A stretch of 64,000 bases of DNA from Dipteronia dyeriana (lineage: Eukaryota; Streptophyta; Magnoliopsida; Sapindales; Sapindaceae), in contig CM065299.1 of NCBI GenBank assembly GCA_032871835.1, forward strand, positions 25,437,074-25,501,073, written 5' to 3'. The first letter of the stretch is position 1. Every line of letters begins with the position of its first letter. Under the pieces are notes generated by a model. It was not told the DNA's origin, ran no database searches, and was given only the letters and a program-made list of their open reading frames with translations. Shown here one piece after another: positions 10,058 through 22,149 of the stretch. A program made the position numbers and the translations under genes.

Positions 10058-10785
10058 TTTAATTAAGGGCAATTACCAAGTAGGTCCTGGATTTTTTTTT
10101 TAAATTTCAAGTTGTTTGTGACTTTTACAAAAGTTACCAAATTGGTCCTTATATTTTTTTCAAATACCAAATTAGTCCCTCTCTTTTTATAAGTGACCAA
10201 ATTAGTCCCTCTAACGATTTAACGGTGTTATATATAACAGTTGAATTTAACAATTTTAGATAAAATAAGTAAATATGCTTTATTTCTCATATTATAGCAA
10301 AGTTATTTTTATTTTTTTATGTATTAAATTCACCATTATAATTACAAAAAAAAATCCAAAAATATTATTAATGAAACACCATTTGTATTTTTTAAAATTA
10401 AAATTATCTACAAAATATTTTCGTAAGACAATGTCAATTATAATATTATTTTATAAACAAAGTTGTCATTCATTTTCAGTTCAGTCTTTTACAATTTTTT
10501 ATATAATTGTATTTTTTTTGTTAATATTATATGAACATTGTTTTTTTGTTAATAAAGTTGTCATTCATGTGTTAAAAGAAATTGTGCATGTGTCGTTATT
10601 ATATTGTTTAGGACTAAAGTATAATTTTACCCCTGTTCGGTTAAAATTGACTAACGGAACTTAGTTAGATAGACTAATTTGGCATTTGAGAAAAATGTAA
10701 GGATCAATTTGATCACTTTTGTTAAAGTCGCAAACAACTTAATTTTTTTAAAAAAAAAACAGGTTGGTAATTGCCCTTTAATTAA
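10058..10785. mobile_element. Mutator-like non-autonomous element (710 bp, 9-bp target duplication)
   Basis: The element is 10067-10776. Its ends are inverted repeats starting GGGCAATTACC, extending imperfectly for about 170 bp. It is flanked by the identical 9-mer TTTAATTAA at 10058-10066 and 10777-10785. Nine-base duplications and long inverted ends are the mark of Mutator-like elements. The inside is AT-rich with no transposase. A 129-codon ORF inside has no protein character. Confidence 0.9.
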
Positions 10786-10987
10786 TTGTGTTTGTGATTT
10801 ACTTAATTATTACTAGAATGATAAGATACATAGATACAACTTTTTTCTGTGAGTCAATTTGTTGGGACTTTTTTTTACTATTTGATGACTACAAAATTTT
10901 TTGAACATAATAATTATGGTTCGATTATTTTTTACAATAAATGACCAAAAAATTTTGAACATAATAATTATGGTTTGATTATTTTTT
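10786..10987. repeat. Short local repeats, AT-rich
   Basis: The segment TTGAACATAATAATTATGG occurs twice (about 10901 and 10955) within near-duplicate 60-bp stretches. No gene. Confidence 0.5.
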
Positions 10988-11426
10988 GAGTTCAATAATT
11001 TTTATAGTATGATACTGTTTAAAGAATATAATAATTGCAATATGACCTTCCATTTTATAAATAATATAAATTTATACCATAGTTTTTTGTCAGACAAAAT
11101 CAATCACTTTTCGTATTTTAATTTCTTATGATTATATACATTATTTTATTTTTTACAATAAATGACCAATAGACTATTTGAATCCCCCGAGTTGATTATA
11201 TACATTATTTTATTTTTTACAATAAATGACCAATAGACTATTTGAATCCCCCCTCCCCCCACTCCCCCCGAGTTCAATAATTTATAGTATGATACTGTTT
11301 AATGAATATAATAATTGCAATATGACCTTCCATTTTATAAATAATATAAATTTATACCATAGTTTTTTGTCGGACAAAATCAATCACTTTTCGTATTTTA
11401 ATTTCTTATGGTTATATACATTATTT
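10988..11426. repeat. Direct duplication with an inner 64-bp tandem repeat
   Basis: 10988-11145 recurs at 11270-11426 with few differences (offset about 281 bp). Between them, a 64-bp unit starting GATTATATACATT is repeated at 11130 and 11194. A C-rich patch follows at 11249-11270. This looks like replication slippage rather than a transposon. Confidence 0.85.
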
Positions 11427-11449
11427 TTTAATGTATTCTATATATAGGT

Positions 11450-11800
11450 TCAACTACTACACAGTTATTTTATAGTTACATGATTAATTTTCAATCATTA
11501 GATTTTAATCTAAAGGTCCACAAACAATCAAATATTTAAAAAATTACAAGAAAGTAAAACTATAAAGAAATTACCTCATCTCGTAATTACTCTCGCAACT
11601 ATATATGAAATGTATATATTTTTATTTTTATTATGTACTCACTAGAACAATTAAATATGTTAATGATACAATGATATTTTAAATATTTTATATGAATTAT
11701 ATATTTGGGGATTAGGAATTATTGAAAGAGATATTTCATTTATGTAACAAGATCAAATATCATTTTTTTCACAAATTCTTTGATTATGTATATTGAAATG
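11450..11800. repeat. Dispersed repeat shared with the hAT-like element at 27026-27835
   Basis: Matches 27235-27600 along its length (shared blocks such as AATTTTCAATCATT and ATGAATTATATATTT), with many small differences. It is probably an old copy of the same non-autonomous family. Terminal inverted repeats are not clear here. Confidence 0.6.
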
Positions 11801-12525
11801 GAAGAGGGGTGCACAATCATCTCTACTAAGAGGTGATATGTAAGTTTAAATATATTTGTTAAATAAAAATCTATGTAGATAATTTTGATACAACTTATAA
11901 TAAATGTGGGCAAAAAGAGTGGGAACACCTGCATGTGTGGCTTACCGAAATTTGTAATGAAAATTTAATATTTCTTATAATGTATCGTCATGTATCTCAA
12001 AACTTTTATATTAGCATTTGATTGATTTTTTAATTGAAAATAGACGTAGGTTAGATTATAATGTCAAACGAACATGTATGCAAGTGGACAAAATCAAACC
12101 AGCTCTTCATCATGTATACAATAAAGTAATTGATGTCAATCAAGCATAACTAATTCTTCACCTAATATTAATTCTTCTGCCTAAATTAAATGAGTAGCCA
12201 CACATTTCATATACTAGTAAAGAATCGACATTTTCAACAATTTTTTGTTTATATAATTCTCATGGTTTGACTGTTTGAGTACTCAAAAGTGTAAAACAAA
12301 GCACCTCTCTTCAAATCTACTTAGAACATACACATCCTGGTTGCCCAAACTAGGATAGATCCGGTTAACACCAAATAAAAATTATGCATTAAATAAATAA
12401 TTTGAGAAACATGAGGTTAATTTGACGATAAATCTGCTCACACCTATACTATAAGATTGCGTGTTTGGGTTATTTTATCTCTTAAAAAACCCTCAATTTA
12501 GGTAATAGTGAAATACTTAAAATAA
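11801..12525. other. AT-rich intergenic DNA, nothing recognised
   Basis: No coding frame with motifs, no inverted repeat and no RNA gene was found. Confidence 0.6.
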
Positions 12526-13971
12526 TAAAAAAAAGATTAAATCTATTTTAGTCTCTCTAGTTTGATCTATTACACAAACTAGTCCCTCGATCTAGTCCCC
12601 CGATTTTCTGTATTATCTCGTTTGGTTCTTCTGTAACCATTGTCGTTGATAAAAGTTAAATCTAACAGAGATAGAGTGTCAAATGACCCTACTGCCCTTG
12701 ATTTTATCATCACTCATCCACCATACATTTATCATATAAAATAAAAAATAAAAACAATTTAAAAATAAAATAAATAATAAAAAAACATTAACAAAAAACC
12801 CTATTGCAAAAGCCTAACATCATTATCACACATTATCAAAGCCTAACATCATCATCTTCATCTTCTATTAATCTTCAACATCAAACACCATTGTCAAACC
12901 CTAATCACAGCCACAAACCAAACCCACCGCCACATTAACTATCAAATCTACCAAGCAAAACCCGTCAAAAGGTCTAATGTGTGTGTATATATGTAAATAT
13001 ATATACCACAAATCTTGAGATATCAACAGATCTAAAAACCAGTTATGGCCTTATGGGTTACAACCATCTTTAAAATCCTGAAAGATGTGGAAATTTGGAA
13101 ATCTGAAATAGGTGAATATCTGGAAAAATTTCCAGATTTTACATTCAAAATTAAAAGATTCAATTTCCATCCCAAAATCATACCACCACCACTACCACAC
13201 CACCACACAACAACTCACACCAAACCCAAACCTAAATCGAAAACAATCAATCACGGCCATAACCCTAAATCGAAGCAACAACAATCACCACCACACTAAA
13301 CCCAAAACTTAAAGCGAAAATCAACCACCAACCATGACCACCACACTAAACCGGAGCAACCACAACCACCACCCCCAAAATCAAAACCCTAATCCAAACC
13401 ACCAAATGCCCAAGCCCACCACCGAACGCCATTCCCAACACACCAAGCCCAGAAACCCATCAATCAAGCCTAATAACAACCTAGAAACCCATCAACCAAA
13501 CGTGTCAATCAAACACCCCATAATCAAGCCCCTAGATCTTCAACCACCACCCCGACGAAGAATAAGAAAATCTGTGAGAAGAAGAAGAAGAATGGTGTGG
13601 GTGTGGAATCGTGAGAGAGGGAGGAAGAAGAAGAAGAAGAAGAATAAGAAGAAGAATGGTGTGGGTGTGGAGATTGTGAGAGAGAAATAAGAGATATCAT
13701 GAGAGAGAGGAGATTAGAAATTATTTGTTGAATGTTTATTTTTTTAAATCAATTTTTTAATTGTTTTTATTTTAAATTATTAATTTTAACCCTACTTTTA
13801 CCGTTATACCCTTAACGATCTGATAGAACTCTAACATAATTGGACGGCAGAGACCAAAATACAGATTTTTGGTAACTAAAGGGACCTGTTAACATAATAC
13901 TGAAAACCAGAGGACCGGTTTGTATAATAGGTCAAACTAGAGGGACTAAAATGAATTTAATCTAAAAAAAA
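12526..13971. mobile_element. Mutator-like non-autonomous element (1428 bp, 9-bp target duplication)
   Basis: The element is 12535-13962. Ends are inverted repeats: GATTAAATCTATTTTAGTC at the left and its imperfect complement at the right, extending for about 150 bp. The flanking 9-mer TAAAAAAAA is identical at 12526-12534 and 13963-13971. The middle is unusual: a C- and A-rich, Pro/His/Asn-coding stretch (about 12870-13560), then purine-rich GAA repeats (13560-13690). It contains no transposase. The C-rich core could be captured host sequence, but I do not recognise a gene in it. Confidence 0.88.
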
Positions 13972-14150
13972 CAAAGGAAATAAAAAAGAAACATGATTAG
14001 AGTGTACACTTTTAAGTTTTAAGGATCACTTCAAATTCATTTTTTTTAAGTAAAAGCGTGTTGATCCGATTATCAAATCGAAAAAATCTTCTAAATTCAT
14101 TATTTTTCAAACAACCAAAGAATTAATCTTTTATAATAATAATTAAAAAA

Positions 14151-14409
14151 AGAGTAATTGGCACTAATACCCTCTGGAGTATACGTGAATTCACATGTTG
14201 CCCTCTAAACTTTTTTTTTTTAGACATTAAACCCTCTGAACTATCTTTTATTGACAAAACCCTACCGTAGAAGTCCCCTCTCAGGGGGGATAAACCAATT
14301 GTTTGCCAATAAAAGATAGTTCAGGGGGTTTACGGTCTAAAAAAAAGAAGTTTATGGAGCAACATGCGAATTCACGTATACTCCAAGGGATATTGGTGCG
14401 AATCACTCT
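14151..14409. mobile_element. Foldback element, 259 bp
   Basis: Almost the whole segment is palindromic. The left arm AGAGTAATTGGCACTAATA pairs with the right end at 14390-14409, and the shared block GAACTATCTTTTATTG sits towards the centre. Target duplication is obscured by the A-runs on both sides. This is typical of a MITE. Confidence 0.8.
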
Positions 14410-14498
14410 AAAAAAAATAACCCTTACAAGAAAAATTATCATACACTTATATTTGTTAAAAAAAAATTATACTAAAAATATAAATGAATCAAGGCATT

Positions 14499-15058
<560 letters not shown>

Positions 15059-15361
15059 AAGGTTTGCTTATTTATTTAATTAATTAATTAATTAATTTCT
15101 TTCCACTTGAGATCATCTTCTGTACATTATTTGTTTTTTTTTTCATTTATTTTTTTAGATAAGCATCCATAGACACTTTGGTTTCAAATTTAGATTTCGT
15201 TGTCATAAGTAGAAACGGGTTTTTAATAATTTTGACTTTTTTTCCCCTTACAGTTTTGGTTGATTAAAGCAATATGTGGGTTTTTTTTTCTTTTGGGTAT
15301 TCAATGGAGAGTCCATGATATTAGGTTGATAAATGTTGATATTTGGGAGCCCTAATTCCTA

Positions 15362-16912
15362 TGTTTTATACTATTTTTTGAGTGAAATTAAATACTTTAA
15401 TGTGTTTGTTGAGATTGTATAGAAGATAGCTCTTGAAGTAACTTTGAAGACAAACAGATGATTTAAATAATTAAAGGGATTAAAGTGTAATTATTGTAAG
15501 AAGGGGCCAAAGCATAATTAGCTAAGTCAATTTGCAAACAATTGCAAATCCTTCTGCACTTTCACAGCGTCTTCATGGTAAGCTTCACAAATCACAACGC
15601 ACGCCTTTGGCAAGTGGGACCGCTGTGCTTTCCCACATCGATCATTGCGTATTTTTTATAGATTTCTAGTCAGAATTGATCCAGAATTATTCTAAAACTT
15701 TCCAAATCAAATCTTAAAAGACTTTAAAAAAAATCAAGACATTCTTTATAAATTTCAAACTCAATTTAAGAATTAATCATCAAAGAAGAACTCCAAGTTA
15801 TGAAATAATTTTATTCCTTAATTAATTCTATTTTTCTACTTGGTGTGTTTCCTACCTCAAAGCAAATTGGAAATCTATAAGGAGTAGTTACCTATAAATA
15901 CCAAGAGTTTCTTCAAGAGAAGGGGTCAAAGATTCATCATCGAAGATTGATCGAAGATCTTTTATAGTTTTTATTTTCTCTCTTCTTCTACCTTTATTTA
16001 TTTTTAATGTTTTTATTTGCTTTCATATTTATGATGTGTAGCTAAACTTTTTATAACTACGGCTAACTTGAAGCCTTAGAGATGATTCTAATTTCATAGA
16101 CAAATGTGTTTTAATGAAGTATTATTTTCCTTACATGATGATTTCAATTTCTCCAAAATAATTGTTTTTTTCTATTATTGTGTTTCTTTGATTGATCACC
16201 TTAGAAGCATGGTTTTGGGATCTATGTTGTAGGATAGAGTTCGCATACCATACAAACATATTCTTGCATGTAACGATTAATTGGAATAAGACCTAATTAA
16301 GGGAAATTGATTAATTAATAACCTGAAATAAATACAATATATTAGGGTTCATGTGATATTCATATTCCCTTCGTTCTTAATGGATTTCAATTATTAAATC
16401 TAGTAAATACCCATGCTATGTTGTAATTTGAGATACAAGTATTTATACAAATACCATGTAGTCTACTTATTAACTAAGAGAGAATCAATACAACTTGTGT
16501 GGAATACCCACCGCCTTGTTGTGAATATCTTCATCATGTTTGATTATTTATTAACTTCATTATTGTCTATGGATTGGATGAATGTTTAGTGGTGAATAGG
16601 AAGCTCTAGTTGGTTTTTCTTTATTGATTTTTCCAAATAAATTTCGGTTGCGTTTCTTAAATTTAGTTTAATTTAAATTCTTAGTTTTTAATAATCAATT
16701 CAAAAACCCCTCAATTGCGTGTGTGAGTTGTGTTTTATTTAAGTTTTATTAGAGTTGTAGAGTGTCTTAAATTAGTGTTTTCAAACTCAAAACTTTCATA
16801 GGTAATTCATTCCTCGTGGGAACGACCCTTACTTGCCTATTGTACTATCGTTTACGATTTGTGCACTTGTAAGGTTTTATTATTTTTGTTTGCCTATTTT
16901 GCAACCAACACA
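15362..16912 (+). mobile_element. Solo LTR related to the Athila-like LTR at 36832-38470
   Basis: Both begin TGTTTTA, and they share TGTGTTTGTTGAG near the 5' end, TTTATGATGTGTA/TTCATGATGTGTA in the middle, and CCTCGTGGGAACGA followed by CTTACTTGCC near the 3' end, in the same order and spacing. After 16912 there is no primer-binding site and no gag, and no second LTR is in the window, hence a solo LTR. The 5-bp target duplication could not be found, so the ends are approximate. Confidence 0.7.
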
Positions 16913-18204
16913 TGACAATTTTGAGTTTCCTGTGGTGTTTGAACAACGCTTACTTGTATTGAAAGTTGGATTCTTGTTTGTCTTTCTATGGAATCCAAAA
17001 CAAAAGGCTCTTTTTATATATATATATATAAATTTTTGATTGGATTTAGAGTGAGAGTTGTTTATTTTACTTGGTTTATGAGGAAATTTGTTGCTCTTTA
17101 TATATCTGATTTGCTTAGGTTCGTTTGTTGTGGTTTGTTACCGGTTACGATGGTTCTGAGTTTCTAGGTTGTCATGGTTGTCTTTGTTGGCGTTGCATCA
17201 GACGCCTCTATTTCTTCTTGATCTTTGGAGGAGCTGAGATGCAGTGGAGATGTCCTGGTTTGGTGCGTTTTTCATTTTGTCTGACTTGTTAGCAGTGGTG
17301 TGCTTCTAGTTTGCATGGGTTTGGTGGTTTTGTAGTTCAGTGTTTTTCTGGGTGGTGTGTATTCTGTTGGTTTGCGGGTGGCCACATTTATCTTTGTTTT
17401 TGCTCTTGTTTCTCTCTTTTTGGTGGCTTATTGTTTTTGGATGCCTGATCCTCTATTGTTATGTAATGTTTTACTCTTTTTATGCCTTTTTGGCCTTTAA
17501 TATAATTACTGTTAAATGAAAAATGTGGTGGTTCAATTTACGGTATTTATGTTACTATAATGTGAAAACTGAATTTCAATTAAAGGTTTAATTGGTTGCA
17601 TTGAATTTGGATTAGGACATGATGAATTAGTTGATCACGTTGTACTGTGTAGGAATTTGGTACTGATTATACAGAGAAAATTGTATTATGATGTGAAAAT
17701 AGTGAAAAAAGTTTGGAAACTAATAATCAAAGGACACATGATTATCAAATTTCCAATAGCAGGAGGTTAAGTTGCTAGCAAGAGTCCCTCTTTTGCTTTT
17801 GTTTAGCTTATAGGTGCATTAATTTAATGGTATTAGTGTGTAGAGAGTTTTCAAGGTTAGATAATCTACACTTTTTAACATAGTTACTTAGATCCAAAGT
17901 GTTAAAGTGACCCTTTAATGAAAAAGACAAGTCCCAAAGACTCTATTTCCATAGGTCATAGGGTCTGATACCTCAAGCAAAGTCTGTTTAGTCAATTGAC
18001 TTTGATGATTTTTTTTAATAAGGCTAGGATGAGTTCAATTTATAGAGGTTTGGTTAGTCATAAGTAATTAAACAGTATAAATGGTAGCTGCATTTGTAAA
18101 AAGTTTTGGTTCTCTTGGATTATTTGTTTTTTATAATTCTTTTATTATAATTTTTTTTATATTGTTTTTGATGTGTTAGATACTAGAGTGTTGTTTCTAT
18201 CTTT
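16913..18204. other. Intergenic or transposon-internal DNA, no gene seen
   Basis: 17050-17515 is GT-rich on the plus strand. The rest is AT-rich. No reading frame with motifs. It lies between the possible left end of the PIF/Harbinger element and its ORF1. Confidence 0.5.
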
Positions 18205-19476
18205 CATGGATTTACAAGACTCTCAACAGCTCCCAAACTCCCAGTCTACTCCCAATAACAATAATTCATTCATACTATTTAAACAAATTCAAAATCATTT
18301 TGCTTCGGTTAACTGTCATACCTACCTAATTTGACAATGAATCTGATGAGTGTTATGTATCTTTCTCAAACTCAATAGCAATTCGGACCTGGATTCTCCC
18401 ATATGAATACTCTCAATCTCCTATCTGAATCTCAAAATTATCCAAAGCATCTAAAAAAAAGGGAAAGACCTCTAGAAATTCCCAAGCACTAAACCTCTTG
18501 CTTCAATTCGAAATTGGAATATTGTCGAATACATTGCACTAACAAAGGCATGGTTATATATCTCTTGTGATTCAATTGTTGGTAATAATAAAAAAAACTG
18601 AAACGTGGTGGAATCGTATCTTTAAGACTTGGAAGGAGAACATATAGGCATATGATGAAGCAAGAAACACCAGTGCCTTGGTGCAATGATGGCCAAAAAT
18701 ACAACCTGTAATAAACAAATTCCACAGCTTTTATGAACAATTGGAGAGGCACCCCAGAAGTGGAACCACTCCTGGTGATATGATAATTAATATATTATTC
18801 TTGGATGGTTTTTACTCTTTACCTTTAGCTTTTTGATCTTCGTTACTTTATAGTTTTCTCGATCTTACTTGTTTAATTTGTAGAAAAGAGAAGGGATTCG
18901 AATGTATACTGATTTTACTGGCAAACCATTCAAATTTGAACACTGTTGGAAGATTTTGAAAAACCATCCAAAGTGATGTTCAAGAGAACTCACCAAGCAA
19001 TGTGGGTAAACTAAACAAAAGACAGTGGATGGTAGCATCCTTGACAATCTATCTCCACTAACGTCAACTACACAAGGGTCTTCTGATACTATTGATCTAG
19101 ATAGTTCCATGAATGAAGATACTATTTCTAATGGGGTTGTACGCCCACACGGGAGAAAGACTGGTAAAGAGAAAAAGAGGAGGATGGACGATGACAAAGG
19201 TGTGATCGACGTATTAAATAATTTACATTGCACTGTAGAAAGACAAATTGATTTTAATAGAGAGGAGTTGGTGTTGAGGGAGAAACATTGAAAATGGAGA
19301 AGGAATTCAGAGAGAGAAACCAAAGAATAAAGGAGCGGAAAAATCAGGAACGCATTATTAACACAGACCTTAACAAACTACAACCTGTATTACGAGTGGC
19401 GTATGAGAAGATGCAAGCTCAAATAATGAAGGAATGGGAAAGAAATGGTCTTTTGGGGGATGTTTTCGATTGTTAA
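18205..19476 (+). pseudogene. PIF/Harbinger ORF1 (SANT/NAM-associated protein), degraded
   Basis: Pieces of the plant Harbinger ORF1 protein are readable: an N-terminal Gln/Ser/Asn-rich start at 18209, a SANT-like domain (W-N-I-V-E-Y-I-A-L-T-K-A-W) near 18507-18550, the continuation W-N-R-I-F near 18610, and G-K-P-F-K-F-E-H-C-W near 18920-18950. A Lys/Arg-rich region and a C-terminal helix follow (19025-19476, two overlapping frames). ORF1 proteins bind element ends and help import the transposase. Multiple stops and frameshifts, and possibly an intron near 18780-18880, show decay. Confidence 0.75.
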
Positions 19477-20204
19477 ATTGCAGATTTGTAATTTCATTTT
19501 GCATATGCTTTTTGAATGATTTTAAATATTAACTTTGTTTAGCGTGTACTTTGTTTCCTGAAATGCTTATATATATGCACTTTTGAATTTAGCTTTAAAT
19601 TAATGTTCTACATCTTCACATAACACATATCAAGTCACCATCAAAGCAGTTGTTGTAATTTGGATAGAGTGAAATTACTCTATATGGCAAATTTGCATTT
19701 TTAGTTCTCTTTTGCTTTTTATGGTAATGTCCAACCTTGCCGCATCCCACTTAATAGCCAAACTGGTAATTATGGCAGCCGATCATACTATATTACTTCT
19801 ATAAGAGATATATGAAATGCACTATTGATGCAAACCACTTGCTAACTTAAGTAAATAAAGACAAAGTGAGGATCTTGACATTATTTACTTAAGATTTAAG
19901 ATAATGCATAATCCATATCATTTTGAGCAGAAGCCAACACAAATTAATAATCCATATATTTGTATGGATGATATTGAATTGAATAGTTTAACAAAGAAAT
20001 AGCTAAAATCAAAAATCAAAATTAAAAGCATCTTCGGTAGCAAATCAACAACAACACATTCAAATGTGCATATATTGCTCAAAAGCAAGATAATCACTAT
20101 TAACATAATAAGCAAGTAGAGATGAATTAAAATAGAAAAATAAATGGTATTAAAAATAACAAGGTCAAGGATTACATCCATAAATTTAAACAATATATAT
20201 AACA
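19477..20204. other. Spacer between ORF1 and transposase of the PIF/Harbinger element
   Basis: AT-rich with no coding motifs. The two genes point towards each other, as is common for these elements. Confidence 0.6.
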
Positions 20205-21345
20205 TTAAGTATGTTGACCACCATAATTATCCCATGAGTGATTAATGAGGTCCATCTTCAGATCGTTGTGCCTCTCTATATCTCGCACTTGTTTCATTTG
20301 ATTGATCATTTTAGACACAAGAAATGTATAATCATGTTCTATATCAACTTGATCAACCATTTCATCCGCATGAGGCTCCCAAGATTCAAGATTAATTTCT
20401 TGATAATACTCGCTCTTAATGATCATATTATGTAAGATAATACATGTTTTCATAATCTCCCCAAGGTTCTTTGCATTCCACATATGTGCTGGACCTTTAC
20501 CAATATGCCACTGACTTTGCAACACTTCAAAGGCTCGTTCCACATCCTTTCTCACAGCTGCTTGACGTTCAACAAATAATTTTTCTTTAATAGATGTTAG
20601 TTGAGAGATTGTTTGTATCAAAGTAGCATATGAGGGGTAAATTCCATCAGAGAGATAATACCTTATATTGTATTGGTGGCCTTGTACTACAAAATCACAT
20701 GGAGGTGCGCTTTCATTTATAAGATCATCAAACAATGGAGATATATCTAAAACATTGATATCATTGTTAGTACCGGCCATACCAAAGAATGCATGTCAAA
20801 TCCACAAATCTTGTGATGCTACAACCTCTAAAATGAGAGTTGGGACTTTTTTAAAGCCATTAGTATGCATTCCATGCCATGCAGGGGGACAGTTCTTCCA
20901 ATGCCAATACATACAGTCAAGATTACCAAGCATTCCAGGGAAACCTCGATCCTCTCATTCTTCGAATAACCTTGCAATATCATTTGTATTAGGTTTCCTC
21001 AAATATTGTGTTTCAAAAACCCTAATTACAGCATCACAAAAAAGTTTGAGGCTTTCAATTGCTGTACTCTTACCAATTTGAACATATTCATCAAGAAAAT
21101 CAACTGGACAACTGTATGCAAGCATCCGTACAGCTGCCATCATCTTTTGTAAAGGACTTTAACCAAGTTTCCCAACTACATCAACCTTTTAGGTAAAATA
21201 ATCATCGTTACTCTGAATTGCATGTAAGATACGATTGAATAGTTCCACGTTCATTCAAAACCTACGATAAAAATGCTCTCTCGTATACTTTGATTGCTAT
21301 CTTTTAAAGTAGTCATTAATGATTTGGTTTTATCGCTCTCTCCTG
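20205..21345 (-). pseudogene. PIF/Harbinger transposase (DDE_Tnp_4), nearly readable
   Basis: On the minus strand one frame carries most of the protein from about 21143 to 20205. The three catalytic acids are visible: G-N-L-D-C-M-Y-W near 20910, N-N-D-I-N-V-L-D near 20760, and E-R-A-F-E-V-L-Q near 20540. The helix-turn-helix region S-T-A-I-E-S-L is near 21060. Two in-frame TGA codons (at the end of L-F-E-E near 20955, and in L-W-I-*-H-A-F-F-G, where the family normally has Trp) and shifts upstream of 21143 inactivate it. The enzyme cuts and pastes the element at TTA-type targets. Confidence 0.85.
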
Positions 21346-22149
21346 TCATGATGAATATAACATCTATTTCCTTAGAGTAGAAAACGACAATAAATGAAGA
21401 AGACGAAATCCAATTAAGATATTAAAGAAATAAAAGAAAATTGAAATTTAAACAAATAATCTTACTAGAATTGGATAGAGGCCGGCTGCAGGAGAAAATG
21501 GTTAGCCGGATATGGAAGTAGAGAACTGATGTTTGTTTCATTGAAAAACAATTTTTTTTAGTTATTTTTTTTAAATAGAAAAGAGAGTATGACAAAGGTC
21601 TTGTTATGATTGGTTTAAAATTACTGTTTAAATAGTTGTATTGGAGAAATGAATATATATTTCTACAATTTCTTTAACTAGATAGATCCATATTCTTTAA
21701 AAATAAAGATATGTTATCAAATTAATAGTATCGAAGATGACGTTAGTCTTTCTCAAAATAATAATAAAAGACAACATGTTACGTCTGTCATAAAAACAGC
21801 CGTAATTTTAACTTTTAAAGACCAAAGCGTAGAAGAAAGCCGCGAAGGTTTTCACTTCAGTCCACAAAGTAGGAGAAAAAAAAAATTCAAACACATTTGG
21901 CGGTAAAACTAAAAATTCAGATCTGAAAAGACCAAATTGTCCCAAACATAGACCCAAACCCAATCATACAAAAAAACATCGCTATAGCTCCAAAATCCAA
22001 ATCACATCCTCTGTGGGTTAAAAATCTTTGAAGCCGCCACCAGATTTCGACATCTGCGATTCTTCCCGCCATTTTCTGTTTCTCTCTAATTTATATGGAG
22101 AATTATTAGACCAATCGAAAAAGAAAATTAGAAGCAGATTACAAAAATA
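21346..22149 (+). promoter_or_regulatory. Upstream region of the EXO1-type gene
   Basis: The first 300 bp is probably the end of the PIF/Harbinger element (TATTGGAGAAATG near 21640). Nearer the gene, TTTGGCGG (21896-21903) fits the E2F consensus WTTSSCSS, and TTCCCGCC (22063-22070) is one base from it. Both lie within 260 bp of the ATG. E2F control is common for S-phase repair genes. The transcription start is not visible. Confidence 0.4.

Noticed and set aside
10275..10664. 129-codon frame inside the first Mutator-like element
   Set aside because: Phe/Ile/Lys-rich translation of AT-rich DNA, with no motif and no relation to transposase.
13045..13690. Pro/His/Asn-rich and Arg/Lys-rich open frames
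   Set aside because: They lie inside a non-autonomous Mutator-like element and have no domain character. Composition alone explains them.
17050..17515. Possible LINE 3' end (GT-rich, ends near GGCCTTTAATATAA)
   Set aside because: No RT, endonuclease, poly(A) tail or target duplication found.
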